Source: Hungatella sp. UBA3147 (lineage in GTDB: Bacteria > Bacillota > Clostridia > Lachnospirales > Lachnospiraceae). From it: a stretch of DNA of 26,607 nt. Under the pieces are notes generated by a model that was given only the letters and a program-made list of their open reading frames with translations, was not told the DNA's origin and did not search any database. Made by a program: the position numbers and the translations under genes. Positions 1 to 8,234 of this stretch are shown one piece after another (positions within the stretch are counted from its first letter, which is position 1; every line of letters starts with the position of its first letter). Location of the stretch: contig DEYX01000032.1 in the NCBI GenBank assembly GCA_002365025.1, positions 1 to 26,607 on the forward strand, in the 5' to 3' direction.

Positions 1-1
1 A

Positions 2-1213
2 GATGAAGCAACCGTAGGGGTGTCGGATCCCACCCAGGAGAACCATGGTACCATTGAGATTTCACTCCCATATATAGGCGGAGACATAAACGAATCCGAT
101 GCCAATGTAGAGGTGCTTCAGAAAACTCCGTTTATCAAGCTGGCTGTAAGGACAGCAGGAATGGCAGGCCGGACCAGCAAGATCACTTTAAAGGTTAAAG
201 AACCTAAGACATGTGAAATCATCGTTCTTTCCGGAGAGTTTGACCGGATCAAGGCAGATCCCGGAACAAAGTTCACGGATCTGCAGCTTCCTAAGACAGT
301 GGAAGCCTATGACAACACCGGAGGCACCCACACACTGGATATCTTATGGGAGAGAGGGGATTATCAGAAAGACGTATTCGGGACCTATGATTTAACCGGG
401 CAGCTGATATTGCCTGAGGGGCTCTGCAATACGGCAGGATTTTTCCCACGGATCCAGGTAGAAGTCGGCGACGAATCCACACCGGTCATGGACAATGTTT
501 ACGTACAGGGCGGATCGGACAGCAATAAAAATTTCAGCGGTTCTTCTTACCTGATTGTTAAAAATGATGTGGGAGCACAGAATTATACAAGAAAATCCCT
601 TATGAAGTTCCGCTTAGAACAGGTGCCGGAATCCGCCCAGGCAGTTTATCTGACCTTTGAGCTGTCCGGTACGCCAAGTGCGGATTTTACCAGCGCAGAT
701 ATTTATCAGGTGGAGAGCGAGTGGGAGGGGGCAACGGTAACCTTCAACAGTTTCCCGACCCGTATGGACACAAATCCGGCAGCTTTCTTTACAAAAGCCA
801 TGACATCCAATAGCCTGATCCAGAAGCTTGATGTAACGGAAGCTGTTAACAGGGCTAAAAAGAATGGAGACACTGAGATCTCCTTTGAGATCAGCATACC
901 AACGGCAGCAAAAAATAATTACCTGGACATTCACTCCTCCAGAACTGCCAAAGAAGGAGCCGTAAAGCCGTCGCTGGTGTGGAAATCCGATTATGTACCG
1001 GAAAAGGTGATAAAAAAGAATTTAAGCTTTATTGTCGATATGGCTTCCAATGTCAATGCAGAGGATTACGGCAATGTGGATGAGGCAGATCTGACACAGC
1101 TGCTTGAAGAAGCAAAACGTGTTCTCCAGGATCCGGATGCAGAAATGGAAGAAATTCATGAAATGGAGAGACGTTTGACTCAGGAACTGGTAAAATATAG
1201 AAGAAAGCTGTAA
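2..1213 (+). CDS. DNRLRE / Ig-like / FIVAR secreted protein, 3' part
   Basis: The frame is open to the left edge of the window, so this is the C-terminal part (about 400 residues) of a larger protein; the GTG at 20 has no ribosome binding site and is unlikely to be a start. The first ~150 residues hold a beta-rich segment with the pattern of bacterial Ig-like domains (a THTLDILWERGDY stretch followed by GTYDLTGQLILPEG). Residues ~160-330 resemble the DNRLRE/CBM96-type module: DNVYVQGG near its start, then RKSLMKF, and a late LDIHSSR. The last ~60 residues are a charged helical pair like a FIVAR domain. Such modules are typical of secreted polysaccharide-active enzymes, but any catalytic domain lies outside the window. 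The TAA is followed at 17 bp by the next gene, whose AAGGAG overlaps this stop, so the two probably form an operon. Function beyond a cell-surface carbohydrate-related role is inference. Confidence 0.7.
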   Translation, partial: DEATVGVSDPTQENHGTIEISLPYIGGDINESDANVEVLQKTPFIKLAVRTAGMAGRTSKITLKVKEPKTCEIIVLSGEFDRIKADPGTKFTDLQLPKTVEAYDNTGGTHTLDILWERGDYQKDVFGTYDLTGQLILPEGLCNTAGFFPRIQVEVGDESTPVMDNVYVQGGSDSNKNFSGSSYLIVKNDVGAQNYTRKSLMKFRLEQVPESAQAVYLTFELSGTPSADFTSADIYQVESEWEGATVTFNSFPTRMDTNPAAFFTKAMTSNSLIQKLDVTEAVNRAKKNGDTEISFEISIPTAAKNNYLDIHSSRTAKEGAVKPSLVWKSDYVPEKVIKKNLSFIVDMASNVNAEDYGNVDEADLTQLLEEAKRVLQDPDAEMEEIHEMERRLTQELVKYRRKL

Positions 1214-1229
1214 GGAGTGGGGGGAAACA

Positions 1230-1586
1230 ATGAAAAAGAAAGCGCGCAGATGGAACTTGATAATGGGAACGGTTGTATTCATAGCTTTATTCATGGCAGG
1301 AATCTGGTGGTTAAAAGGCCCTTCCCATGAAGTGCTGAAAGTTGGAAGTTACACCATTACTCAGGACCATCTGGCGCTTTATGAAAATGACTGCCGGGCC
1401 GAAGTTACGTCCTATTTTTACAATAAATATCAGTTAGACCCAAATGAAAATGGATTTTGGGAGACTAAAATCCAGGGCGAGGTCCCCGGGGAGGTATTAA
1501 AACAAAAGGCAATGGAACGCCTTTACCGGGACACGGTGGAACGGTTAAAGGCTTCCCGATATGGGATCTCAGAAAAGAATCATTAA
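1230..1586 (+). pseudogene. PPIase/foldase-like exported protein, 3'-truncated
   Basis: This reads 118 residues. It has a basic start (MKKKARR), one membrane or signal segment (residues ~9-29), then VLKVGSYTITQDHLALYENDCRAEV, shown here only as the conserved theme of a SurA/PrsA-type N-terminal domain in which a short strand is followed by a long helix. The peptidyl-prolyl isomerase or C-terminal domains are absent. After RYGI the frame runs for only five more codons and stops, and the DNA from about 1566-1575 onward instead encodes an AraC-type regulator in another frame. The likely explanation is a deletion that removed the rest of this gene and the front of the next. Start at 1230 is supported by AAGGAG. 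Family assignment is moderate because only the least conserved part of the protein remains; the truncation itself is clear. Confidence 0.55.
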
Positions 1587-2586
1587 TTTTGCGGAAAATA
1601 TCATTCATGAAATGGTAAAAGGTTTTTTTGACAGATGCTGCCTTCTGAAAAAGGAGCAAAAAGGTTTTATCCTTGTTCTTTCTCTGGAGGGAGTGGATGA
1701 TTATAAAGAGTCAGTGGAAGCAATGAGCATCGAATTCCGTAAGGTGATCAGAGATTATTTTGATATTCCTGTGTCCTTTGCGGTCAGCCGGCCGGTGAGG
1801 GAAGCGGAAGGAGTACAGGATCTTCTTTACCAGACTATGAGCGCTATGAAAGAAACGTATGATAACAATTCCAGTACAATTGTATATTATTTAGATAATT
1901 GTAAAGAAAACTTCTATCACAGCAGCAGCTTCAATATAAATTTTTTAAAGAAGGAATTAACAGGCATTATCCGTCAAAATGACCGGGACGGCTTTTCCGA
2001 TATCATGAACCAGATCATTCAGCTGTTTGCCCGGTGTAAGCCATCCCGATCTCAGGCGGTTAATGCATGCAGTAAACTTTATTACTATATTACATTCCTT
2101 TTGGAAGAGAGAGAGGACCAGAGCTTTCCCTATATTTCAGATGTGGCAGGACAGTTAAACCATCTGTCTGACTTAAATACTGTGATCGACTGGCTGGAGG
2201 GGTTCCGGGACCAGGTGGCAGAAGTATTGGAGACCTATAAAGAAAGCAGGAAGGACAAGTATATTGAGCTGGTTCAGGAATATATCCGGGAGCATTACCG
2301 GGAAAAGATAACCTTAAATCAGATGTCCGCTCTGTTAAATATCAGCCAGGGACATTTAAGCAGCATTTTTAAAAAACAGACTGGGAAAAATTTTTCAGAT
2401 TATGTCTCAGAGGTTAAAATTGAAAAGGCAAAGGAGCTGATAGGAACGTATCAATATATGATGTATGAAATATCAGATATGCTTGGTTTTGATACGCAAT
2501 ACTATTTCAGTACCGTATTTAAAAAGATCACGGGCCGTACTCCAAAGGAATATGAGAGTATAACAATAAAAGAGAACTACTCCTGA
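1561..2586 (+). CDS. AraC/YesN-family regulator lacking its N-terminal sensor or receiver part
   Basis: The frame encodes 341 residues. Residues ~1-225 match the degenerate GGDEF-like middle region of YesN-type regulators (ILVLSLEGVDDY, then a weak SRPVREAEGVQDLLYQ segment). Residues ~235-335 form a complete two-helix-turn-helix AraC domain, with IREHYREKITLNQMSALLN, SQGHLSSIFKKQTG, and the C-terminal signature YYFSTVFKKITGRTPKEY. Full-length family members begin with either a receiver domain or a membrane-anchored sensor; neither is present. Upstream, the frame is closed by a TAA at 1546, inside the truncated foldase-like gene. The only possible ribosome site before ATG 1561 is a weak AAAGG. 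The DNA-binding half could still be made by translational coupling and would then be uncoupled from its signal. A broken gene is the more cautious reading. Confidence 0.75.
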   Translation: MGSQKRIINFAENIIHEMVKGFFDRCCLLKKEQKGFILVLSLEGVDDYKESVEAMSIEFRKVIRDYFDIPVSFAVSRPVREAEGVQDLLYQTMSAMKETYDNNSSTIVYYLDNCKENFYHSSSFNINFLKKELTGIIRQNDRDGFSDIMNQIIQLFARCKPSRSQAVNACSKLYYYITFLLEEREDQSFPYISDVAGQLNHLSDLNTVIDWLEGFRDQVAEVLETYKESRKDKYIELVQEYIREHYREKITLNQMSALLNISQGHLSSIFKKQTGKNFSDYVSEVKIEKAKELIGTYQYMMYEISDMLGFDTQYYFSTVFKKITGRTPKEYESITIKENYS

Positions 2587-2646
2587 AAGAATGATGCAGC
2601 GGGATGTGTCGGGAATGGTATAATGCAGCGCACTGTGAAGAATTGA

Positions 2647-2672
2647 AAGGGAAAGGCGATCGCCTTTCCCTT
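2647..2672. terminator. Perfect 26-bp palindrome between convergent genes
   Basis: The segment is an exact palindrome, each half reading AAGGGAAAGGCGA, centred on GATC. It lies 60 bp after the AraC-type gene and 60 bp before the end of the leftward methyltransferase gene, where a two-way terminator would be expected. Neither side has a long T run, so Rho-independent function is only plausible; a protein-binding dyad is the alternative. Confidence 0.5.
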
Positions 2673-2732
2673 AATCTGATTCTGAATTCGTCTTAATGCA
2701 TGATGACTGCACGAAACAGCATAACACATTCG

Positions 2733-3317
2733 TTAGGAGAAGTTATAAACTGCATTGAACCGGTCTTTTCTGTAAGGATCATAAAAACCGTCGCTGATAT
2801 CCCAGTCGTGAAATTCTTCCTTGGAAAACAGCAGGTGTTCCTCCCGGTGAGAACGCATGGGGATCTCTCCGATCAGAACTCCCTTTTTGGCAACCCGCAG
2901 CAGCTCTTTCGTTGCCTTTTCAGCATATTCCTTATTATCAAAATAAAGGTATACGCCGTAGCAGATCACCTTATCAAAGGATTTATCCTTAAACGGTAAG
3001 TCTGCGGCTTCTCCGGTCAGGACTGAATTCTGCAAAAACTCGATGTGTTTTTGTACTAGAGTAGGGGAATAGTCAATGCCTACGTAATCACAGTCCAGAT
3101 ACTGAGCCAGGGCACCTGCACCGCACCCCACTTCAAGGACTCTGTCATTTTTATGTATATCCAGGCGCTTGATGACCTGGCTGGCCACTTCTTCCATATC
3201 AACCTTGGTGGCTTCATATCCATCGTATGCCAGTAAGTCTGTAACGGAGCTATCTGCCCGGCCTTTCCGTGTCCAGATCTGTTTCCAGGTTTCCTTTGAT
3301 TCATTTTGCGTATTCAT
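2733..3317 (-). CDS. Class I SAM-dependent methyltransferase
   Basis: The 194-residue protein has the Rossmann methyltransferase core: motif I VLEVGCGAGALAQYL (about residues 60-74), YVGIDYS after the second strand, the acidic LPFKDKSFDKVICYG segment, and LRVAKKGVLIGEIP. This is the Methyltransf_11/25 type that transfers methyl from S-adenosylmethionine to a small molecule or lipid. The N-terminal ETWKQIW(T)RKG lead is common in such enzymes. The start is set by AAAGGAGG before ATG 3317. It lies 18 bp downstream of the nucleotidyltransferase-aminotransferase fusion on the same strand, so the two are almost certainly co-transcribed and the methyltransferase may tailor the same metabolite. The substrate cannot be read from the sequence. 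Confidence 0.85.
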   Translation of the reverse strand: MNTQNESKETWKQIWTRKGRADSSVTDLLAYDGYEATKVDMEEVASQVIKRLDIHKNDRVLEVGCGAGALAQYLDCDYVGIDYSPTLVQKHIEFLQNSVLTGEAADLPFKDKSFDKVICYGVYLYFDNKEYAEKATKELLRVAKKGVLIGEIPMRSHREEHLLFSKEEFHDWDISDGFYDPYRKDRFNAVYNFS

Positions 3318-3335
3318 AATAATTACCTCCTTTAA

Positions 3336-5144
3336 TTAGCGTAATATGTGTTTCAGCGCATCCGCCAGACGTTCGTTGTCTGCCTCTGTTCTGACTGCAA
3401 TGCGGATTATCTCTCTGCCTTCCATTCCGGGTTTATGGGACAGATCCTTTACCAGAATGTTATAGCGGTTTAACAACAACTCCGCAATCTGTGTTGCCAA
3501 ACAGCCATCGGTGATTTCACACATGATGAAGTTGGCCTGTGAAGGGTAAAGCTTCAACTGTCTGATGGAATGAAGGGACTGGTATAATTTTTCTCTGGTC
3601 CCTTTAAAACGATCCAGGGCCTCCTGATAGTCTGATTGATACTTTTCAAAAATCTGAAGAAAATACTCAGCCAGAGAGTTGATGTTCCAAATGGGCAGTT
3701 CTTTCCGGACAAGGCTGATAATTTCAGGATCGCTGCAGGTGAGGAGCCCCAGCCTCAGCCCTGGCACCCCGTAGGATTTTGATATACTTTTAATAAGAAC
3801 CAGGTTCGTATACTCATCTAATATTTCCTGACACATAAGCGAAGGCGATTCCTCTGCAAAGGAGAAGTCAATAAAGGATTCATCCAGAATGAATGTGATG
3901 CCCCTGGCCTTACAGTATCTGGCAAGAGAGAGAACCTCTTTCTTTGGAATGTAATTTCCCGTGGGATTATCCGGGTTGACTAAAACCAGAGCATCCAGCT
4001 CCTTATCGCTGTAAAAGTCCATGATCTCCTGGGCGGTATAAGTATAATCCGGAGCTGTTACGGAAAAATAAACGGCATTTTGGGAACAGGCCCCATACTC
4101 TTCAAAGGAAGGGCGCAGGACTCCGACGGCATTTTTAAAGCTGCGGAGCAAAGGCTTTATTAATTCTGCGGCCCCGTTTCCGGTGAGAACCTGGTTTCTG
4201 TCCAGGCCCAGTGATTTTGCAGCCAGCAGGTTATTGACATCAAGGCCGGAGGGATAGCTGGTGGTAAGGGCTTCAAAGCTGGCCTTGATTTCTCCCATGA
4301 AACGGCTGTTTGGAAAATAGGGATTAACCAGGTAACAGAAGTCCAGAAGGCCGGGGTACCGCCAGTAGCCGCCAAATCGCTTTGATAGCCGGGACAATCT
4401 GCTTTGAGAATCCGTAAAAATGGATTCCGCAATATCTAAATCCTGTTCATCGTCGATTTCATACCAGAAGCCGTTTTCCAGTCTGGTGGCTTTTAAATCG
4501 TGGTCATCCAAAAGTGATATGACCTTTAATACCTGTTCATAATACTCATTATTTCCTAAAGCCTTGCTATACGCTTCCAGGAAGGGAACGTAGTGGGTGG
4601 TGGAAAAATTGCGGCTGAACTTATAGATGTTGACAGTCTTATAGTAGGAATGAATATCCTCGAAACGGAAATCCTTTCGTGTGAGGAACTTCATAATATT
4701 GTCCTGTTCATCAAGCAGAACCACTGTCCCATCCATCCAGCTTTCAAAATGGGCCACAAGTGCCAGATTGGGATAGGGATCGTTTATGATCTGGTTCAGC
4801 ACTTCCTGTTCAAAAATCAGGTCAGATTCCAGCAAAATGGTATCATCTTTAAGAAGCTGGTCTTTAGCAAGGTAAAGGGAGTAAATGTTGTTTGTTGTTT
4901 TGTAAACCGGATTGTCTATGTAGGTGACCGGAGTGGAGAGGGGGAGAGAGGATACAAAGGATTGCAGCTCTTCGCCCTTATGTCCGGTAACAATGATGAT
5001 CCGGTCCAAATGGCAATGATCCAACTGTTTCATCATGCGTTCGATCATAGGAATGCCATTTACGGTGACCATGCATTTTGGCTGGTTCTCTGTTAGCTTT
5101 TTTAAACGCCGTCCCATTCCGGCGGCCAGAATAATTGCCTGCAT
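3336..5144 (-). CDS. Sugar/CTP nucleotidyltransferase fused to a PLP-dependent aminotransferase (PntC-like architecture)
   Basis: This 602-residue protein is two enzymes in one chain. Residues 1-~240 are a nucleotidyltransferase of the LicC type: LAAGMGRRLKKLTENQPKCM carries the nucleotide-binding glycine loop and the conserved lysine, and ESDLIF and YEIDDEQDL supply acidic metal-binding positions. Residues ~255-602 are a fold-type I aminotransferase of the HisC/CobD kind: NPDNPTGNY, DESFIDF, and SISKSYGVPGLRLG with the expected PLP lysine at K456. The same order is known from PntC of bacterial phosphonate synthesis, where a cytidylyltransferase that activates 2-aminoethylphosphonate is fused to a transaminase. 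No PEP mutase or phosphonopyruvate decarboxylase lies in this window, so the substrate could equally be phosphocholine-like. AAAGGAG precedes ATG 5144. The next gene in the operon is a methyltransferase. Confidence 0.85.
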   Translation of the reverse strand: MQAIILAAGMGRRLKKLTENQPKCMVTVNGIPMIERMMKQLDHCHLDRIIIVTGHKGEELQSFVSSLPLSTPVTYIDNPVYKTTNNIYSLYLAKDQLLKDDTILLESDLIFEQEVLNQIINDPYPNLALVAHFESWMDGTVVLLDEQDNIMKFLTRKDFRFEDIHSYYKTVNIYKFSRNFSTTHYVPFLEAYSKALGNNEYYEQVLKVISLLDDHDLKATRLENGFWYEIDDEQDLDIAESIFTDSQSRLSRLSKRFGGYWRYPGLLDFCYLVNPYFPNSRFMGEIKASFEALTTSYPSGLDVNNLLAAKSLGLDRNQVLTGNGAAELIKPLLRSFKNAVGVLRPSFEEYGACSQNAVYFSVTAPDYTYTAQEIMDFYSDKELDALVLVNPDNPTGNYIPKKEVLSLARYCKARGITFILDESFIDFSFAEESPSLMCQEILDEYTNLVLIKSISKSYGVPGLRLGLLTCSDPEIISLVRKELPIWNINSLAEYFLQIFEKYQSDYQEALDRFKGTREKLYQSLHSIRQLKLYPSQANFIMCEITDGCLATQIAELLLNRYNILVKDLSHKPGMEGREIIRIAVRTEADNERLADALKHILR

Positions 5145-5156
5145 CGCATACTCCTT

Positions 5157-5192
5157 TGTTCAAAAATATAATATTTAATAAATTATTGAACA
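5157..5192. promoter_or_regulatory. Inverted repeat upstream of the fusion gene
   Basis: TGTTCAA at 5157 and TTGAACA at 5186 are 7-bp inverted arms separated by 22 AT-rich bases that include TATAAT-like hexamers. The element sits just upstream of the ribosome site of the leftward gene, in the divergent gap before the acetyltransferase. It may be an operator or a leader structure; evidence is positional only. Confidence 0.3.
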
Positions 5193-5343
5193 TAATACCA
5201 GAATAATGATAATCTGTCAATAGATGTGAAATAAAAATATATTCCCCAAAAATATTATGGTGGACCTTACGGTTGATATTCGGCGTTTCATGATTTATCA
5301 TTGTAGTATCCGTTTCAATTAAGAGGAAAGAAGAAAGGGTGGA

Positions 5344-5961
5344 ATGACCATGAACCAAAAGGAAAGAATGCTGGCTGGCCTGCCTTACAAGGCCTGGCTG
5401 GATGGGCTCCGTGAGGAGCGAATGGAGAACAAGCTTAAGATATACCAGTATAATCAGCTGTGCCCGGATGACGAAGAAAAAATGGAAGAGCTGATCCGGA
5501 GTATTCTTGGAAAGGCAGGAAAGGATGTTCATATTGAGGCGCCGTTTCACTGTGATTACGGGACCAATATTGAGGTTGGAGATTATTTTTATGCAAATTA
5601 TAACTGTACGATCCTCGATGTAGGAAAAGTGATAATCGGGGACAATGTAATGTTTGCGCCCAATGTTTCTATCTATACTGCCGGTCATCCCATACATCCG
5701 GATTCCAGAAATTCAGGATATGAGTACGGCATTCCTGTCACCATAGGGAACAATGTGTGGATCGGAGGCAACGTTATCATTAATCCAGGCGTTACCATAG
5801 GAAACGATGTGGTGATCGGAGCCGGAAGCGTTGTGACAAAAGATATCCCGGATCGTGTGGTGGCTCTGGGGAATCCCTGCCGAGTAGTCCGGCAGATTGT
5901 AGAGGATGACAGAAAATACTATTATAAAAATAAAGAATTTGATGTGCAGGATTATCGTTGA
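5344..5961 (+). CDS. Sugar O-acetyltransferase (maltose/galactoside acetyltransferase family)
   Basis: The 205-residue protein is full length for the Maa/LacA family, which acetylates sugar hydroxyls with acetyl-CoA. The N-terminal Mac-type helical region is recognisable (KERMLAGLPYKAWLDGLREER). It is followed by the left-handed beta-helix of hexapeptide repeats (VGDYFYANYNCTILDVG, VIIGDNVMFAPNV, VTIGNNVWIGGNVIINPG, VTIGNDVVIGAGSVVTKDI). The catalytic histidine is H115 in YTAGHPIH, and the C-terminal ALGNPCRVVR loop is typical. Two ATGs (5344 and 5350) follow GAAAGGGTGGA; either could start translation. It is transcribed away from the fusion gene at 5144 with a 199-bp gap. The sugar accepted is unknown, and these proteins are usually free-standing in genomes. 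Confidence 0.9.
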   Translation: MTMNQKERMLAGLPYKAWLDGLREERMENKLKIYQYNQLCPDDEEKMEELIRSILGKAGKDVHIEAPFHCDYGTNIEVGDYFYANYNCTILDVGKVIIGDNVMFAPNVSIYTAGHPIHPDSRNSGYEYGIPVTIGNNVWIGGNVIINPGVTIGNDVVIGAGSVVTKDIPDRVVALGNPCRVVRQIVEDDRKYYYKNKEFDVQDYR

Positions 5962-5988
5962 TTCCGGTTTTAGCCTTGACGTTCAAAT

Positions 5989-6017
5989 TTGGACAGGATT
6001 TTCGGTTAGAATATAAT
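5989..6017 (+). promoter_or_regulatory. Predicted sigma-A promoter
   Basis: TTGGAC at 5989 and TATAAT at 6012 are separated by 17 bp. They lie ~100 bp upstream of the small membrane protein gene at 6114 and ~30 bp past the acetyltransferase stop. Confidence 0.55.
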
Positions 6018-6113
6018 AATATTTTTCCAAAAGCGTATACTAACTATGGATCAAACAAACAGAACGTGATTAAATGAACCAGAGAAGAAAATTCATGAAA
6101 GGAGACGGTGCGG

Positions 6114-6335
6114 ATGAATGAGATTTGTAAGTGTGCCGATGCATTTGTGCAAAAGTGCAGCATAAAAGATTTTGCACTATTAAAGATATGCCTGTGTGCA
6201 GTGGGGATCATGGTTGGATTATCGATCCCGGAAAAAAAGAGAAAATGGCCTCTTATGGCCGCAGGTTTTGTTTTCATTTTCAGTTATATATTGATTATGG
6301 CGAAATTTGTGAAGATTTGTATGGAAGAACGTTAA
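6114..6335 (+). CDS. Small two-helix membrane protein (the 'permease of phosphate ABC transporter' type)
   Basis: From ATG 6114 the product is 73 residues; AAGGAG lies nine bases upstream, better placed than for the GTG at 6108. A Cys-containing N-terminus (MNEICKCADAFVQKC) is followed by two hydrophobic segments at about residues 22-36 (LLKICLCAVGIMVGL) and 46-65 (WPLMAAGFVFIFSYILIM), joined by a basic loop PEKKRK. Small clostridial proteins of this layout are often carried in databases as phosphate ABC transporter permeases, but nothing in a 73-residue two-helix protein supports that. It stands alone, with its own promoter upstream and a hairpin downstream. Function unknown. Confidence 0.7.
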   Translation: MNEICKCADAFVQKCSIKDFALLKICLCAVGIMVGLSIPEKKRKWPLMAAGFVFIFSYILIMAKFVKICMEER

Positions 6336-6382
6336 AACGATTCCGAATGATTAATGCCAAATGTGGCACTATTTCTTGGTAG

Positions 6383-6436
6383 GGCCGGCTGTATCAGCAT
6401 TTTGGGAGAGACAAATCGCTGATATGGCCGTTTTTA
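6383..6436 (+). terminator. Predicted terminator after the small membrane protein
   Basis: GGCC...TATCAGC at 6383-6398 can pair with GCTGATA TGGCC at 6418-6429, with a bulge, and is followed by GTTTTTATT. This separates the 6114 gene from hcp. Confidence 0.5.
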
Positions 6437-6462
6437 TTATGGAAAAAAATAAAATCCGAGTA

Positions 6463-6505
6463 TGTTGTTATAACAACGGACATAACTTTATTCCAGTGGT
6501 ATCCT
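6463..6505 (+). promoter_or_regulatory. hcp promoter: 16-bp dyad plus extended -10
   Basis: TGTTGTTATAACAACG (6463-6478) contains the exact palindrome GTTGTTATAACAAC. A -10-like TATCCT with an upstream TGG extension starts at 6500, exactly 37 bp after the dyad start. The dyad centre would be at about -41 from the expected transcript start, the position used by class II CRP/FNR-type activators. The ferredoxin promoter at 9223 repeats the design without gaps. Known HcpR regulators control hcp genes in anaerobes; that such a protein acts here is inference. Confidence 0.65.
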
Positions 6506-6575
6506 TTAAAAAGAAAGCAGGAGCACTGAAAAAAGGTGCTGTGCATAGAAAATATACATTAGGAGGTAATGGAAT

Positions 6576-8207
6576 ATGAGCATGTTTTGCTATCAGTGTC
6601 AGGAGACAGCAAAGAACACAGGCTGTACCATCAAAGGTGTCTGTGGCAAGAATGAGGAGGTTGCAAAGCTTCAGGACCTGCTTGTTTACGCAGTAAAAGG
6701 AATTTCAGAAATTGTTGTAAAGACAAAAACCAATGCGGCAGAGCTACATACAATCAACCACGAGGTGCTTACAAGCCTCTTTATTACGATCACAAACGCA
6801 AACTTTGATGCGGATGCAATTGAAAAGCAGATCGTAAAGGTTCTCGGATTAAGAGATCAGCTTGCAAGGGATACAGGATACAACGGTATTCAGGATGCAG
6901 CAGTATTTACTGTGGACTCCAGAGAATCCATGCTTTCCAAGGCTTCTTTGGTAGGAGTTCTTGCTACGGAAAATGAAGATATCCGTTCCTTAAGAGAGCT
7001 GATCATCTACGGAATCAAGGGTCTGGCTGCTTACACAGAGCATGCATTTAACATCGGAAATGAAGATGTGTCCATTTATTCCTTCATATACGAGGGAATG
7101 GCTGCAACTCTTGACGACAGCCTTACAGCCAATGATCTGGTTGCCCTTACCTTAAAGACCGGTGAATACGGAGTAAAAGGAATGGCTCTTCTTGATGAGG
7201 CTAATACATCACGCTATGGAAATCCGGAAATCACTTCCGTTAATATCGGTGTCAGAAAGAATCCGGCCATTCTTATCTCCGGCCATGATCTGACAGATAT
7301 GGAACAGCTTTTAGAGCAGACAAAGGGAACAGGAGTGGATGTTTACACCCATGGAGAAATGCTTCCTGCCCACTACTATCCGGCATTTAAGAAATATGAA
7401 AACTTTGTAGGTAACTACGGAAACTCCTGGTGGATGCAGGTTGGCGAGTTTGAGTCTTTCCACGGACCGATTCTCTTTACCACAAACTGTATTGTTCCTC
7501 CAAAGACTCCTGAAGTTGCAGGCAGAATCTTTACAACAGGCGCTGCAGGCTTCCCGGGATGTCCAAACATTCCTGCGGATGAAAACGGAAAGAAGGATTT
7601 TTCGCCTATCATAGAGATGGCAAAAAAGCTTCCTTCTCCTGATGAAATTGAAACAGGCAGTATTGTAGGCGGATTTGCTCATAATCAGGTACTGGCACTT
7701 GCAGATAAGGTGGTTGATGCTGTAAAGTCCGGAGCCATTAAAAAGTTCTTTGTTATGGCAGGCTGCGACGGCAGAATGAAATCCAGAGAGTACTACACAG
7801 AATTTGCAAAGCAGCTTCCAAGCGATACCATCATTCTTACGGCTGGCTGTGCAAAATACAGATACAATAAGTTAGAACTGGGCGACATCGGCGGAATTCC
7901 AAGAGTTCTGGATGCAGGACAGTGTAACGACTCCTATTCTCTGGCAGTAATTGCGCTGAAATTAAAGGAAGTCTTTGGTCTTGATGATGTCAATGAGCTT
8001 CCAATCGCTTACAACATCGCCTGGTATGAGCAGAAGGCTGTCATCGTACTCCTTGCACTGCTTTACTTGGGAGTGAAGAATATTCACTTAGGGCCGACAT
8101 TACCTGGTTTCTTATCTCCAAACGTTGCCAAGGTTCTTGTCGAAACTTTTGGAATTGCAGGAATTGGTACTGTAGAAGATGACATCGAATTCTTCATGAA
8201 CGCATAA
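6576..8207 (+). CDS. hcp: Hybrid cluster protein (hydroxylamine reductase)
   Basis: The 543-residue protein is the full family length. The N-terminal cysteines C5, C8, C17 and C23 (CX2CX8CX5C) bind the proximal Fe-S cluster. Ligands of the hybrid Fe-S-O cluster are recognisable: THGEMLPAHYYPA, FTTNCIVPP, AGCDGRMKSREYY, ILTAGCAKYRYNK, DAGQCND and WYEQKAV. The family acts in the cytoplasm as a nitric oxide reductase and protein S-nitrosylase, with hydroxylamine reduction seen in vitro, and takes electrons from a ferredoxin-like partner. AGGAGG lies nine bases before ATG 6576. No hcr reductase follows; a small ferredoxin gene sharing the same promoter design lies ~1.1 kb downstream and is a natural electron donor candidate. 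Confidence 0.97.
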   Translation: MSMFCYQCQETAKNTGCTIKGVCGKNEEVAKLQDLLVYAVKGISEIVVKTKTNAAELHTINHEVLTSLFITITNANFDADAIEKQIVKVLGLRDQLARDTGYNGIQDAAVFTVDSRESMLSKASLVGVLATENEDIRSLRELIIYGIKGLAAYTEHAFNIGNEDVSIYSFIYEGMAATLDDSLTANDLVALTLKTGEYGVKGMALLDEANTSRYGNPEITSVNIGVRKNPAILISGHDLTDMEQLLEQTKGTGVDVYTHGEMLPAHYYPAFKKYENFVGNYGNSWWMQVGEFESFHGPILFTTNCIVPPKTPEVAGRIFTTGAAGFPGCPNIPADENGKKDFSPIIEMAKKLPSPDEIETGSIVGGFAHNQVLALADKVVDAVKSGAIKKFFVMAGCDGRMKSREYYTEFAKQLPSDTIILTAGCAKYRYNKLELGDIGGIPRVLDAGQCNDSYSLAVIALKLKEVFGLDDVNELPIAYNIAWYEQKAVIVLLALLYLGVKNIHLGPTLPGFLSPNVAKVLVETFGIAGIGTVEDDIEFFMNA

Positions 8208-8234
8208 TAACCGGATACAGGCATAATAAAAAGA

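Noticed and set aside
4978..5697. 239-codon minus-strand frame over the divergent gap and acetyltransferase gene
   Set aside because: It is antisense to two well-supported genes, has no ribosome site and no recognisable protein sequence.
6361..6579. 72-codon plus-strand frame leading into hcp
   Set aside because: It covers a terminator and the hcp promoter, with no ribosome site; shared promoter elements explain the sequence better.
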